Shown: positions 1 to 6,691, counted from the stretch's first letter. The stretch: 7,102 nucleotides of DNA from Verrucomicrobiota bacterium (GCA_003176035.1 PSRL01000016.1:1-7102), one strand, 5' to 3'. The notes: a model not told the origin generated them from the letters alone. Translations and numbers: made by a program.

Positions 1-1
1 T

Positions 2-112
2 GCTTATTTATTTAACAATGCACGGCTGTTAAAGCGGCGTGTCGCTCAACTCGTCGAGGCAGCGGCAAGCCGCATTCGGCTAACCCGTATCTCCGCACTC
101 TCCAAAGAATAG
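2..112 (+). CDS. C-terminal fragment of an unidentified protein (5' end outside window)
   Basis: The second forward frame is open from the window edge to a TAG at 110-112, giving 36 residues. The peptide is strongly basic and helical in character, with RLLKRRVAQLVEAAASRIR in its middle and ALSKE at the end. I do not recognise the family, and the fragment is too short to assign a function. The other forward frame from base 1 stops within five codons, so this is the only sensible tail. It lies about 110 bases upstream of queA on the same strand, so the two could be cotranscribed, though the A/T palindrome between them could also separate them. Confidence 0.45.
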   Translation, partial: AYLFNNARLLKRRVAQLVEAAASRIRLTRISALSKE

Positions 113-157
113 AAGAACAACTCTTGGCAAGTCCTTCTTCTTTTCTTTCGATGCATT

Positions 158-177
158 TTTAAAAAAAATTTTTTAAA
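158..177. repeat. A/T-only palindrome upstream of queA
   Basis: A perfect inverted repeat has 9-base arms (TTTAAAAAA and TTTTTTAAA) around two A residues. It contains an A8 run directly followed by a T6 run, a pattern that bends DNA. It sits between the end of the upstream reading frame and queA. It has no G/C stem, so it is not a convincing intrinsic terminator. It could be an UP-like or curved element for a queA promoter. I see no clear -35/-10 pair, so any regulatory role is inference. Confidence 0.3.
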
Positions 178-223
178 TGACCCTGCCCTCTCCATCCCTC
201 AGGTCAGCCGAGCAATTGAAATT

Positions 224-1189
224 GTGAGCATGACATACAATTACGAACTTCCTGAATCGTTGATTGCGGATCGCCCACCTCCGAAGCGAGGAAGCTCACG
301 TATGTTGGTACTTGAACGCAGCACTGGCCGAATCACCCACACAACATTTAATGATTTCCCAAATTTTATTCAACCCGGAGATTTAGTGGTTCTGAATGAT
401 TCTCGGGTGAGTCCCGCCAGGATTTTTTCCGCCGATAAGCGCGTGGAACTTCTTGTTTTGGAACAAATGCCGGGTTTCCGCTGGAAGTGCTTTGTAAAAC
501 CAGGCCGCCGAGTGCGCTTGGGCACTGCCATCCGGCTCGCCAATACAACGGCGAGGGTAATCGAGATTCTTAAAGAGGGGGAACGCGTTTTTCAATTGGA
601 TGCCCCTGTTGACCTCAATGTACATGGCGTCCTTCCATTGCCTCCGTACATTAAGCGTCCCGTCGAACCTGTCGATCGCGAACGATATCAGACCGTTTTC
701 GCACGCACTCCCGGCTCCATTGCGGCGCCTACGGCGGGTCTGCATTTTGATTCCGCGATTCTCTCTCAAATTCCTCATGCATTTTTGACACTTCATGTGG
801 GGGTAGGCACGTTTCGTCCGATAAAATGCGAACGGATCGAAGATCATGTCATGCACGAGGAAAATTATTTTTTACCGCCGAGAACCGCGGATGCACTAAA
901 TAAATGTCAGCGCGTCATCGCTGTTGGAACGACCGTGACGCGAGTTTTGGAATCGCAGCCGCCAAAACCTTTTCGTTCCACCTCCGGCTCCACTCGGCTT
1001 TTCATCCGCCCCCCCTATCAGTTTCAACAGGTCAATCAGCTCTTAACAAACTTTCATTTGCCTAAATCTACCCTTTTGATGCTAGTATGCGCCTTCGCAG
1101 GCACCGAGGTAGTGCTCGCAGCTTACCGCGAAGCAATAGAAAAAAAATATCGATTTTTTAGCTACGGGGATTGCATGTTAATTATTTGA
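224..1189 (+). CDS. queA: S-adenosylmethionine:tRNA ribosyltransferase-isomerase QueA
   Basis: QueA transfers and isomerises the ribosyl part of S-adenosylmethionine onto 7-aminomethyl-7-deazaguanine at position 34 of tRNAs with GUN anticodons, forming epoxyqueuosine, the penultimate step of queuosine synthesis in the cytosol. Visible family blocks: ELPESLIADRP (8-18), PGDLVVLNDSRVSPARIF (51-68), LPLPPYIKRP (137-146), DRERYQTVFA (151-160), GSIAAPTAGLHF (164-175), LHVGVGTFRPI (190-200), VMHEENY (209-215), VIAVGTTVTRVLES (231-244), LLTNFHLPKSTLLMLV (273-288), FAGTEVVLAAYREAI (291-305) and the terminal YRFFSYGDCMLI. At 321 residues it is somewhat shorter than the usual 340-360 because several loops are trimmed, yet all core blocks are present. 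The listed start is GTG; an ATG two codons later (230) is equally plausible. Neither has a clear Shine-Dalgarno sequence. The 3' neighbour is a noncoding gap, so it is probably transcribed alone or with the upstream gene. Confidence 0.96.
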   Translation: MSMTYNYELPESLIADRPPPKRGSSRMLVLERSTGRITHTTFNDFPNFIQPGDLVVLNDSRVSPARIFSADKRVELLVLEQMPGFRWKCFVKPGRRVRLGTAIRLANTTARVIEILKEGERVFQLDAPVDLNVHGVLPLPPYIKRPVEPVDRERYQTVFARTPGSIAAPTAGLHFDSAILSQIPHAFLTLHVGVGTFRPIKCERIEDHVMHEENYFLPPRTADALNKCQRVIAVGTTVTRVLESQPPKPFRSTSGSTRLFIRPPYQFQQVNQLLTNFHLPKSTLLMLVCAFAGTEVVLAAYREAIEKKYRFFSYGDCMLII

Positions 1190-1252
1190 AAACCGTTAAT
1201 GAGAGGGCCCTGAGGCGGGAGGCGCTATCGGGCCAGTGGCGGCAAGCGATTG

Positions 1253-1615
1253 TCATAACAGAAACATGAGTGAGGCTGCCTTTTCTGAAAAAGAGCGGCT
1301 ATCGAACCAGGATACCATCGTGCAATCGGTAAATGCGTTGAGCCACTTTTTGTCCAGTGGTGATTCGCCATTAATTTTAAGTCCTCTAGCCTCCCATTTT
1401 TGCATTTTTTGAATCCACTGATCGGAAAAACTTCCCCCATGCACTCCTTTATTTCCCTCAGTTTCTTTTGCAAAAGCGATAATGAATTTGCCGCTGGCCG
1501 TTACTTGAGAAGAGGTATTGACCGTACTAGTTAATCTACTATTTTCGCAGCTATTTACGGCTTGCATGGTTTTTTGTCCTATTCCCATGCAAGATGCACC
1601 TGCGGCAATAATCAA
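1253..1615 (-). CDS. Possible small lipoprotein-like hypothetical protein (doubtful)
   Basis: A 120-codon reverse ORF runs from a TTG at 1615 to a TGA at 1253-1255. I do not recognise it. Its start is hydrophobic, with IIAAGASC resembling a lipobox whose cysteine would be residue 9. The frame stays open a further seven codons upstream (Leu-Arg-Arg-Asn-Asp-Leu-Ile), which would supply the basic n-region a lipoprotein signal needs, but no ATG or GTG lies there before an in-frame TAG. An AGGA lies 11 bases before the TTG. The remainder is hydrophilic with three tryptophans after residue 65 and no further membrane segment. The DNA is A/T-richer than queA. It could be a real small exported protein with a TTG start, the 3' remnant of a gene that lost its start, or a chance ORF. 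It is convergent with queA and lies in the same direction downstream of tadA. Confidence 0.3.
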   Translation of the reverse strand: MIIAAGASCMGIGQKTMQAVNSCENSRLTSTVNTSSQVTASGKFIIAFAKETEGNKGVHGGSFSDQWIQKMQKWEARGLKINGESPLDKKWLNAFTDCTMVSWFDSRSFSEKAASLMFLL

Positions 1616-1680
1616 AATTAGGTCATTCCTACGTAGCTAGTGTTAACTATTTTAAAATAAGAGCATTTATTATTTAAATA

Positions 1681-1735
1681 GAACCCCTCCCGAAACCTAG
1701 GGAGGCCGGCATTGCCGAAATTGTGGGAAGGGTTC
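1681..1735 (-). terminator. Probable hairpin terminator of tadA
   Basis: Reading the minus strand, GAACCCTTCCC (1735-1725) can pair with GGGAGGGGTTC (1691-1681) as an 11-bp stem with one G-U wobble. On the plus strand the same position is a C-A mismatch, so the fold favours the tadA transcript. The stem begins exactly at the tadA stop codon and is followed by A/T-rich DNA (TATTTAAATAATAAA) rather than a clean U run. A competing 6-bp hairpin (1686-1691 with 1700-1705) lies inside. Direction and position support a terminator; the weak U tract is the reason for caution. Confidence 0.42.
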
Positions 1736-2232
1736 TAACCATTCACTCGAAGATGCGCGAAAAACTCCTTTAGAATAGCTCCGCATTCGCTGGATCGGAT
1801 GCCGGAAATAACCGAACATTGATGGTTTAACCCTTCCATTTGGAGCAAATTCAGTCTCCCCCCCGCACCGCCGCTTTTTGGATCGGGACACCCGAAAATA
1901 ACCCGTCTCATGCGTGCCAGAACTATTGCTCCTGCGCACATCAAACAAGGCTCTTTGGTAACATATAAGTCGCAGTCAGCGAGTCGCCAGTCGCCTACGG
2001 CACTTTCTGCCTGAGTAATAGCCAACATCTCCGCATGAGCAGTAGCATCTTTCAGTGTTTCCACTTGATTGTGAGCACGCGCAATGATCTTGCCCTCACG
2101 GACGATTACCGACCCAATCGGTACCTCTTCGGCTTTCCAAGCTTTCTGTGCCAGGTACAATGCCTCCCCCATAAAGTGCTGATCTAAATCCAGGTTTATT
2201 GGAAACTTTGGAGTAGCTTTTTCGATATCCAT
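1735..2232 (-). CDS. tadA: tRNA-specific adenosine deaminase TadA
   Basis: TadA deaminates adenosine 34 to inosine in the anticodon of tRNA-Arg(ACG), allowing one tRNA to read several CGN codons; it is a cytosolic zinc enzyme, normally a homodimer. The protein has 165 residues, the usual size, and the full cytidine/deoxycytidylate-deaminase fold signature: HAEM at 66-69 (zinc ligand His66, catalytic Glu68) and EPCLMCAGAI at 94-103 (zinc ligands Cys96 and Cys99). Other family blocks are EVPIGSVIV (36-44), the RAHNQVE segment (52-58), DPKSGGAGG and NLL, then NHQCSV and a C-terminal FFAHLR. The first 15 or so residues are a variable extension. It starts at an ATG with GGAA eight bases upstream. 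It diverges from rpe across 76 bases, and a hairpin directly follows its stop. Nothing is missing, so it should be active. Confidence 0.96.
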   Translation of the reverse strand: MDIEKATPKFPINLDLDQHFMGEALYLAQKAWKAEEVPIGSVIVREGKIIARAHNQVETLKDATAHAEMLAITQAESAVGDWRLADCDLYVTKEPCLMCAGAIVLARMRRVIFGCPDPKSGGAGGRLNLLQMEGLNHQCSVISGIRSSECGAILKEFFAHLRVNG

Positions 2233-2308
2233 GTGTCTGTTCCGCTATGTATTGGGCGAACCGATTGTTACCAAATCTTGATAACTCGGGGTATGCATTT
2301 ATCGGGAA
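2233..2308. promoter_or_regulatory. Divergent intergenic region between tadA and rpe
   Basis: These 76 bases must carry the promoters of both tadA (-) and rpe (+) unless those lie inside the genes. Toward rpe there is a TTGATA at 2278-2283 but no good -10 at normal spacing. A TATGAT at 2315-2320 lies just inside the longest rpe frame and would fit a later GTG start at 2327. Toward tadA, a TTGGTA with a weak TACATA 17 bases on is the best pair. None is convincing; the layout rather than the motifs supports the call. Confidence 0.3.
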
Positions 2309-2998
2309 ATGTTCTATGATTTTAGTGTGCAAAGCCAATCGCCCATAGATTACTCCCAATCCCTCGTTGCAAGCTCCATCCTTGCTAGCGATTTTTCACA
2401 ACTTGAAACCGAGATCCGGCGGGTAAGCAACGCTGGCTCTGACTGGATTCATTGCGATGTAATGGATGGCCACTTCGTAGACAATATTTCATTTGGACCA
2501 ACCTTTGTTCGAGCTGTTTCCGAACACGCTTCGCTTCCCCTTGATACCCATTTGATGATTGATCGGCCAGATCATTACCTCGAACGTTTTCTCCCTTTTT
2601 GCAATTCCATCATTTCTCATGTTGAAGCTCACCATGATGTCGCTCAGACTTTGAGTCGCGTTCGTCATGCCAACCGTCTTGCCGGCCTGGCACTCAATCC
2701 GGAAACACCGCTTGAGCGAGTGATTCCTTATTTCGGAATGTTCGATATTTTGTTGGTCATGACCGTCCATCCGGGGTTTGGAGGTCAGGCTTTCATTCCG
2801 GCCACCCTCGAGAAGATTCAACAAGCAAATCAACTTCGGGAAAAAAAAGCGGCTTCCTTTCATATCGCGGTGGATGGAGGAATCGACCCTCAAACAGCGC
2901 CTCTTTGCCGCTCAGCCGGCGCAAACGTGTTTGTAGCTGGGACAGCTATATTTAAAGCCTCCAACATGCAAACCGCCATCCAAAGCATTCGGCAATAG
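2309..2998 (+). CDS. rpe: Ribulose-phosphate 3-epimerase
   Basis: The enzyme interconverts D-ribulose 5-phosphate and D-xylulose 5-phosphate in the pentose phosphate pathway (and the Calvin cycle where present), in the cytosol. It is a complete (beta/alpha)8 barrel of 229 residues. Visible motifs: SSILASDF (22-29), IHCDVMDGHFVDN (47-59) with metal ligands His48 and Asp50 and the following SFGP, DTHLMIDRP (79-87) with metal ligand His81, HVEA (104-107), GLALNPETPLE, LLVMTVHPGFGGQAF (148-162) with the phosphate/active-site loop, and AVDGGI (187-192) with catalytic/metal Asp189, then AGANVFVAGTAIF. The common Asn in TVNPGFGGQ is His here. The N-terminus is about 15 residues longer than usual if the ATG at 2309 is used; a GTG at 2327 would shorten the excess. 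GGGA lies only one base before the ATG, so the start is uncertain. It appears monocistronic. Confidence 0.96.
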   Translation: MFYDFSVQSQSPIDYSQSLVASSILASDFSQLETEIRRVSNAGSDWIHCDVMDGHFVDNISFGPTFVRAVSEHASLPLDTHLMIDRPDHYLERFLPFCNSIISHVEAHHDVAQTLSRVRHANRLAGLALNPETPLERVIPYFGMFDILLVMTVHPGFGGQAFIPATLEKIQQANQLREKKAASFHIAVDGGIDPQTAPLCRSAGANVFVAGTAIFKASNMQTAIQSIRQ

Positions 2999-3044
2999 CC
3001 TCATGAAAGTATTGATGAATTCAATGGTGCAGGTTGCTGCGAGG

Positions 3045-3126
3045 GGTGGCAGCTGCCGGCCCTATTCAAAAAAGGCGCCACCTGAGGCCCAATTCAGGCC
3101 CAATTTTTTGTAACCAGCAGGTTTTT
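3045..3126 (+). terminator. Possible terminator region after rpe, with tandem AGGCCCAATT
   Basis: After the rpe stop, GGTGGC (3045-3050) can pair with GCCACC (3077-3082), and CCTGA (3081-3085) with TCAGG (3094-3098); a T6 tract follows at 3104-3109. A second small stem, AACC-AGCA-GGTT, runs straight into another T6 tract ending at 3126. AGGCCCAATT is repeated in tandem with an 11-base period at 3085-3094 and 3096-3105. No single stem is strong and close to a T run in the textbook manner, but rpe and the next gene converge here, so termination is expected in this stretch. Confidence 0.32.
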
Positions 3127-3137
3127 TAATTAAATGA

Positions 3138-3746
3138 TTACATGCTGTTGCCTGGCCCGGCCATTATCAATTTAGCCGTCAATTGTCCGTTTAAGGGAGT
3201 TGGAGATGGCGCCTGATAGGCGGCTATTTTCTTTAGAGAATTGGTAAGCGATTGTGAGACGTTCCCAAATTCCGATTTCAGGTTAGGCTCCAGTTGTTGA
3301 TCATTGAAAGGCGCATAAAGCTTATGGATCTGAAGAGTAGAATCATGATGACCGCCAAGGTAATATTTATATATTTTGCTGATCAGACGCGCTAACTCGG
3401 CTGCTATTTTAGCCTTAAGCGCCTCAAAGGCGGCAGCCGATGGGTTTTTTAAAAATGCGTCCAATTTACTATAAATGCCAGCGAACGCCTTGCCAATATC
3501 TGGCAATGTGCCTTGGAAGTGAACTGGCTCAAAGCTTGTATTCGCTATTATCATCAAAAGCGTCTCTAGCGCCATAATATATTCATCAGCTTGCAGTAAC
3601 ATATTCTTTAAGTCATCAACTGCGGATTTCCAATTCTGCCCATTGCGATAGGCTGGATTTTGATCAATAATTTGCTGAGATGTTCCCTGCGGAAGGGCCG
3701 GTTGGCTTAAATAGACTGAGTTAGCAAATCGAGGTAAAATAGCCAT
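3138..3746 (-). CDS. Hypothetical helical, cysteine-free protein
   Basis: A 202-residue ORF from ATG to TAA that overlaps no other gene. I do not recognise the family. There is no signal peptide, lipobox or convincing membrane span. The first 38 residues are rich in Gln, Asn, Ser and Pro. Residues 38-70 and 84-130 look like amphipathic helices, the latter Ala/Lys/Leu-rich and ending in KIYKYYLGGHH. A second helical patch covers roughly 155-177, followed by a Pro/Ser-rich linker (AYQAPSPTPLNG) and a short tail ending in GPGNSM. It contains no cysteine and only one tryptophan. No Shine-Dalgarno sequence precedes the ATG; a perfect TTGACA lies at 3783-3778 on the minus strand but without a good -10. 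Its convergence with rpe and separation from clpB suggest a single-gene unit. A secreted or structural role is possible for such a composition but is only a guess. Confidence 0.6.
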   Translation of the reverse strand: MAILPRFANSVYLSQPALPQGTSQQIIDQNPAYRNGQNWKSAVDDLKNMLLQADEYIMALETLLMIIANTSFEPVHFQGTLPDIGKAFAGIYSKLDAFLKNPSAAAFEALKAKIAAELARLISKIYKYYLGGHHDSTLQIHKLYAPFNDQQLEPNLKSEFGNVSQSLTNSLKKIAAYQAPSPTPLNGQLTAKLIMAGPGNSM

Positions 3747-3843
3747 ACGAAGCTAATGTTTTCGCATTTCGTAATTTTGTCAATCTCCCTAAGCCTAATA
3801 TTATGGGCGAAAAATACCTAGGTAGGTCGTTCCCAAAAACATT

Positions 3844-4041
3844 TCAGCCACCAAAGAATTTTTGAACAAATTCATAATAAATTGCGCTAGGCTCCTCTAT
3901 TGCTTTATCGACTGTAGCACAGCTAAATCCAATTTGCCCCACCGGCCGGTTTCTAAAAAAAATTAACGAAGTGAGACGCCCTTGCAGGCTACCGCCTACT
4001 ACTAAAACCACTTCTTCCCGGTAAGACAACCAGCAATGCAT
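3844..4041 (-). CDS. Doubtful 65-codon ORF upstream of clpB, possibly a frameshifted remnant
   Basis: The reverse frame from an ATG at 4041 to a TGA at 3844 encodes 65 residues with a hydrophobic strand-like stretch (EEVVLVVGG) and an aromatic-rich tail ending in EFVQKFFGG. I do not recognise it. The same frame is open ten more codons upstream to a TGA. A second reverse ATG at 4078, in another frame, gives MDLKAIFRCPPQ and stays open past 4041, so a single-base shift would join the two into one slightly longer protein. This could be a decayed or small real gene, or chance. It runs divergently from clpB. Confidence 0.25.
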   Translation of the reverse strand: MHCWLSYREEVVLVVGGSLQGRLTSLIFFRNRPVGQIGFSCATVDKAIEEPSAIYYEFVQKFFGG

Positions 4042-4079
4042 TCTGCGGCGGACACCGAAAGATTGCCTTCAGATCCATC

Positions 4080-4108
4080 TTGACTGCTCTTGGAGCGATT
4101 AGAAAAAT
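4080..4108 (+). promoter_or_regulatory. Candidate housekeeping-type promoter for clpB
   Basis: TTGACT at 4080-4085 is followed after 17 bases by AAAAAT at 4103-4108, matching five of six and four of six consensus positions. Transcription would begin about 4115, leaving only a dozen bases before the clpB ATG. No CIRCE inverted repeat and no sigma-32-type pair is visible in the spacer, so heat-shock control, expected for clpB from what is known of the gene, is not shown by the sequence. Confidence 0.33.
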
Positions 4109-4126
4109 GCCTTATCCTTTTGAAAT

Positions 4127-6691
4127 ATGCGACCGGAAAAATTCACTGCCAAGATGCAAGAAGCGCTAAATGGCGCCATCGATATCGCGTCCAAACTCAA
4201 TCAGCAAGAGCTTACTGTCGAACATTTTTTTCTCAGCCTGCTGCGCCAGGAAGACGGACTCGCAAAACCGCTGTTAGCGAAATTGGGTATCAATCCCGCT
4301 GAATTTGTGCAGAAACTGGAAAGCGAATTAAACAAGCGACCGCACATCCAGGGCGGCTCAGGGCCCCATCTAGGGGATCAGCTTCGCAAAACACTGGACG
4401 CTGCCGAAGGAGAGATGGAAAAGCTCAAGGACGAATACTTGAGCGCTGAGCATTTCTTCCTGGCACTTTTGGAGGGGCAGTCCTTTTCTTGCCACCTTCT
4501 AAAAACCGGAGGCGTTGACCGCGCGCGTCTCATGAAGGTGTTACAAGAAGTGCGAGGGTCACAGCGCGTGACAGACCCGAACCCTGAGGGAAAATACCAG
4601 ACGCTGGAAAAATACGGCCGTGACTTGACTGCGCTTGCACGTCGCGGCAAAATCGACCCGGTCATCGGTCGCGATGACGAAATCCGCAGGACCATGCAGG
4701 TCCTTTCCCGGCGCACAAAAAACAATCCCGTCCTCATCGGAGAGCCTGGCGTTGGAAAGACAGCTATTGTCGAGGGCCTGGCGCGGCGCATTGTCAGTGG
4801 AGACGTTCCCGAATCCTTAAAAAACAAACGAATCATCGCTTTGGACCTGGGTTCAATGATCGCCGGCGCCAAATTTCGCGGAGAATTTGAGGATCGCTTA
4901 AAGGCGTTTCTCAAAGAGGTCGCCTCCAGCGAAGGAGAAATCATTCTTTTTATCGATGAACTCCACACCATCGTAGGAGCAGGAGCAGCAGAGGGCTCGG
5001 TCGACGCCTCTAACTTACTGAAACCTCAATTGGCTCGGGGAGAGCTCCGGACCATCGGTGCCACTACTCTGGACGAATATCGGAAGTACATCGAAAAAGA
5101 TGCAGCTCTCGAGAGGCGCTTCCAGCCTGTCATGGTCAATGAGCCCAGTGTCGAGGATACTATAGCGATCCTCCGCGGTCTCAAAGAGCGTTATGAAGTG
5201 CACCACGGAGTCCGCATCCAAGATGCCGCCTTAGTAGCCTCGGCAATACTTTCCAACCGTTATATCTCAGACCGCTTCCTTCCCGACAAAGCGGTCGATC
5301 TCGTCGACGAAGCCGCATCCCGCCTGAAAATTGAACTCGATTCCATGCCAACGGAAATCGACCAGGTCGAGCGAGAAATTATGCAAGGCGAAATGGAGCG
5401 CCAAGCACTTAGAAAAGAAAAAGATGTCGCTAGTAAGGAGCGGCTGGCAAGACTGGACAGAGAACTTGCTGACAAAAAAGAGTCCGCTGTCCAATTAAAA
5501 GCCCGCTGGCAAAAAGAAAAAGAAGAAATCGGAAAAACCCAGCGGATCGCTGGCGAGATCGAAAAATTGCGGACCGAACTTGAAAGCGCCCAAAGACAGG
5601 GCAATTTGACACGAGCAAGCGAAATTCAATACGGGCTTCTCCCAAACCTTCAAAGCCAACTCGAAGAGGCTACCAAAAAACAGGCCGCTGCCCCTTCTCC
5701 ATTACTCAAAGAAGAAGTGACTGAAGCGGACATTGCAAAGGTTGTTGCAACCTGGACTGGCATTCCCGTGGCACGCCTTCAGGAAGCCGAAAAACAAAAA
5801 CTTTTGAAAATGGAGGAACGTCTCATCCAGCGTGTTGTGGGACAAAAGACGGCGATCCTTGCTGTTTCCAACGCCGTTCGGCGTGCACGTGCAGGCTTAC
5901 AGGACGAAAATCGACCTATCGGATCCTTCTTATTTTTGGGGCCCACCGGAGTTGGAAAGACGGAGCTGAGCAAAGCACTCGCCGAATTTCTCTTTGATGA
6001 TGAAGGCGCCATGATTCGCCTCGATATGAGCGAATATATGGAAAAACACACGGTGGCTCGCTTGATTGGGGCCCCCCCAGGTTACGTGGGCTACGAAGAA
6101 GGCGGCCAACTCAGCGAGGCCGTTCGGCGCAGGCCTTACTCAGTAGTTCTTTTCGACGAAATCGAAAAAGCTCATCCAGATGTCTTTAACGTCCTTCTTC
6201 AAGTACTTGACGATGGCCGCATCACGGATGGACAGGGTCGGACGGTCGATTTCAAAAATACCGTCCTCATCATGACAAGCAATATTGGCAGCCAATTTAT
6301 TATGGAAGACTTGCTAAAAGAGGAACGCAATCGCCGGGTGATGGAGGCCTTGCGCGCACATTTTCGGCCCGAATTCCTCAATCGCATTGATGAAATCATT
6401 ATCTTCGATCGATTGGCTGAGACGGATATTGAAAAGATCGTCGATATCCAACTGGCACGGCTTGCCAAGAGGATGGAACAACAGAAATTGTCTTTGGAAT
6501 TGGCTCCGGCCGCTCGACACCTCCTTGCTCGCGAAGGCTACGACCCCGCTTATGGTGCCAGGCCGCTCAAACGGGTCATCCAACATCAATTGCTAGATCC
6601 CTTGAGCCTCGAAATCCTTGATGGCAAAATTGCACAGGGCGACCGAATCCAAGCCGATGTGGAAAACAACCGCATTGTTTTTAAAAAGTAA
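4127..6691 (+). CDS. clpB: ATP-dependent chaperone ClpB (Hsp100 disaggregase)
   Basis: ClpB is a hexameric AAA+ machine in the cytosol that threads aggregated proteins through its pore, working with DnaK/DnaJ/GrpE. The 854 residues are full length. In order: Clp N domain (about 1-145, two repeats with EHFFLSLL and EHFFLALL); NBD1 with Walker A GEPGVGKT (205-212), Walker B ILFIDE (273-278), pore loop AKFRGEFEDR (aromatic Phe250 where E. coli has Tyr), and arginine fingers Arg330/Arg331; coiled-coil middle domain (about 400-525, with the IQYGLLP motif at 500-506) that distinguishes ClpB from ClpA and ClpC; NBD2 with Walker A GPTGVGKT (605-612), Walker B VVLFDE (673-678), pore loop GAPPGYVGYEEGG (648-660) and sensor-2 GAR (810-812). 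No IGL/ClpP-binding loop is seen, as expected. The ATG at 4127 begins MRPEKFT, as in relatives, but lacks a Shine-Dalgarno sequence. An internal GTG at 4568 does have one. It is probably monocistronic; no clear terminator follows. Confidence 0.98.
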   Translation: MRPEKFTAKMQEALNGAIDIASKLNQQELTVEHFFLSLLRQEDGLAKPLLAKLGINPAEFVQKLESELNKRPHIQGGSGPHLGDQLRKTLDAAEGEMEKLKDEYLSAEHFFLALLEGQSFSCHLLKTGGVDRARLMKVLQEVRGSQRVTDPNPEGKYQTLEKYGRDLTALARRGKIDPVIGRDDEIRRTMQVLSRRTKNNPVLIGEPGVGKTAIVEGLARRIVSGDVPESLKNKRIIALDLGSMIAGAKFRGEFEDRLKAFLKEVASSEGEIILFIDELHTIVGAGAAEGSVDASNLLKPQLARGELRTIGATTLDEYRKYIEKDAALERRFQPVMVNEPSVEDTIAILRGLKERYEVHHGVRIQDAALVASAILSNRYISDRFLPDKAVDLVDEAASRLKIELDSMPTEIDQVEREIMQGEMERQALRKEKDVASKERLARLDRELADKKESAVQLKARWQKEKEEIGKTQRIAGEIEKLRTELESAQRQGNLTRASEIQYGLLPNLQSQLEEATKKQAAAPSPLLKEEVTEADIAKVVATWTGIPVARLQEAEKQKLLKMEERLIQRVVGQKTAILAVSNAVRRARAGLQDENRPIGSFLFLGPTGVGKTELSKALAEFLFDDEGAMIRLDMSEYMEKHTVARLIGAPPGYVGYEEGGQLSEAVRRRPYSVVLFDEIEKAHPDVFNVLLQVLDDGRITDGQGRTVDFKNTVLIMTSNIGSQFIMEDLLKEERNRRVMEALRAHFRPEFLNRIDEIIIFDRLAETDIEKIVDIQLARLAKRMEQQKLSLELAPAARHLLAREGYDPAYGARPLKRVIQHQLLDPLSLEILDGKIAQGDRIQADVENNRIVFKK
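4554..4570 (+). promoter_or_regulatory. Internal ribosome binding site and GTG start within clpB
   Basis: GAGGG at 4554-4558 lies nine bases before an in-frame GTG at 4568-4570 (codon 148). By alignment around RG-x-x-x-V-x-D, this valine corresponds to Val149 of E. coli ClpB, the known internal GTG start of the short isoform lacking the N domain. The main start at 4127 has no such site. A second in-frame GTG (codon 142, 4550) is nearby but is less well placed. Confidence 0.5.

Noticed and set aside
383..856. 157-codon reverse ORF inside queA
   Set aside because: It lies wholly antisense to conserved QueA blocks and shows no recognisable domain.
1225..1473. 82-codon reverse ORF overlapping the 1253-1615 ORF
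   Set aside because: It has no signal or motif, and overlaps the longer, somewhat better supported frame.
2489..2893. 134-codon reverse ORF inside rpe
   Set aside because: Antisense to a complete epimerase with intact catalytic motifs.
4042..4126. CIRCE or sigma-32 heat-shock element upstream of clpB
   Set aside because: I looked for the paired TTAGCACTC/GAGTGCTAA arms and for CTTGAA with a CCCCAT-type -10, and saw neither.
4090..4302. 70-codon forward ORF overlapping the clpB start
   Set aside because: It is out of frame with the clpB N domain, whose sequence is clearly conserved.
4378..4971. 197-codon reverse ORF inside clpB, and similar reverse ORFs at 5260-5604, 5430-5645, 5779-6051, 6199-6468 and 6314-6589
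   Set aside because: They are shadows of clpB, Ser/Arg-rich as expected from antisense reading, while the forward frame carries every ClpB motif.
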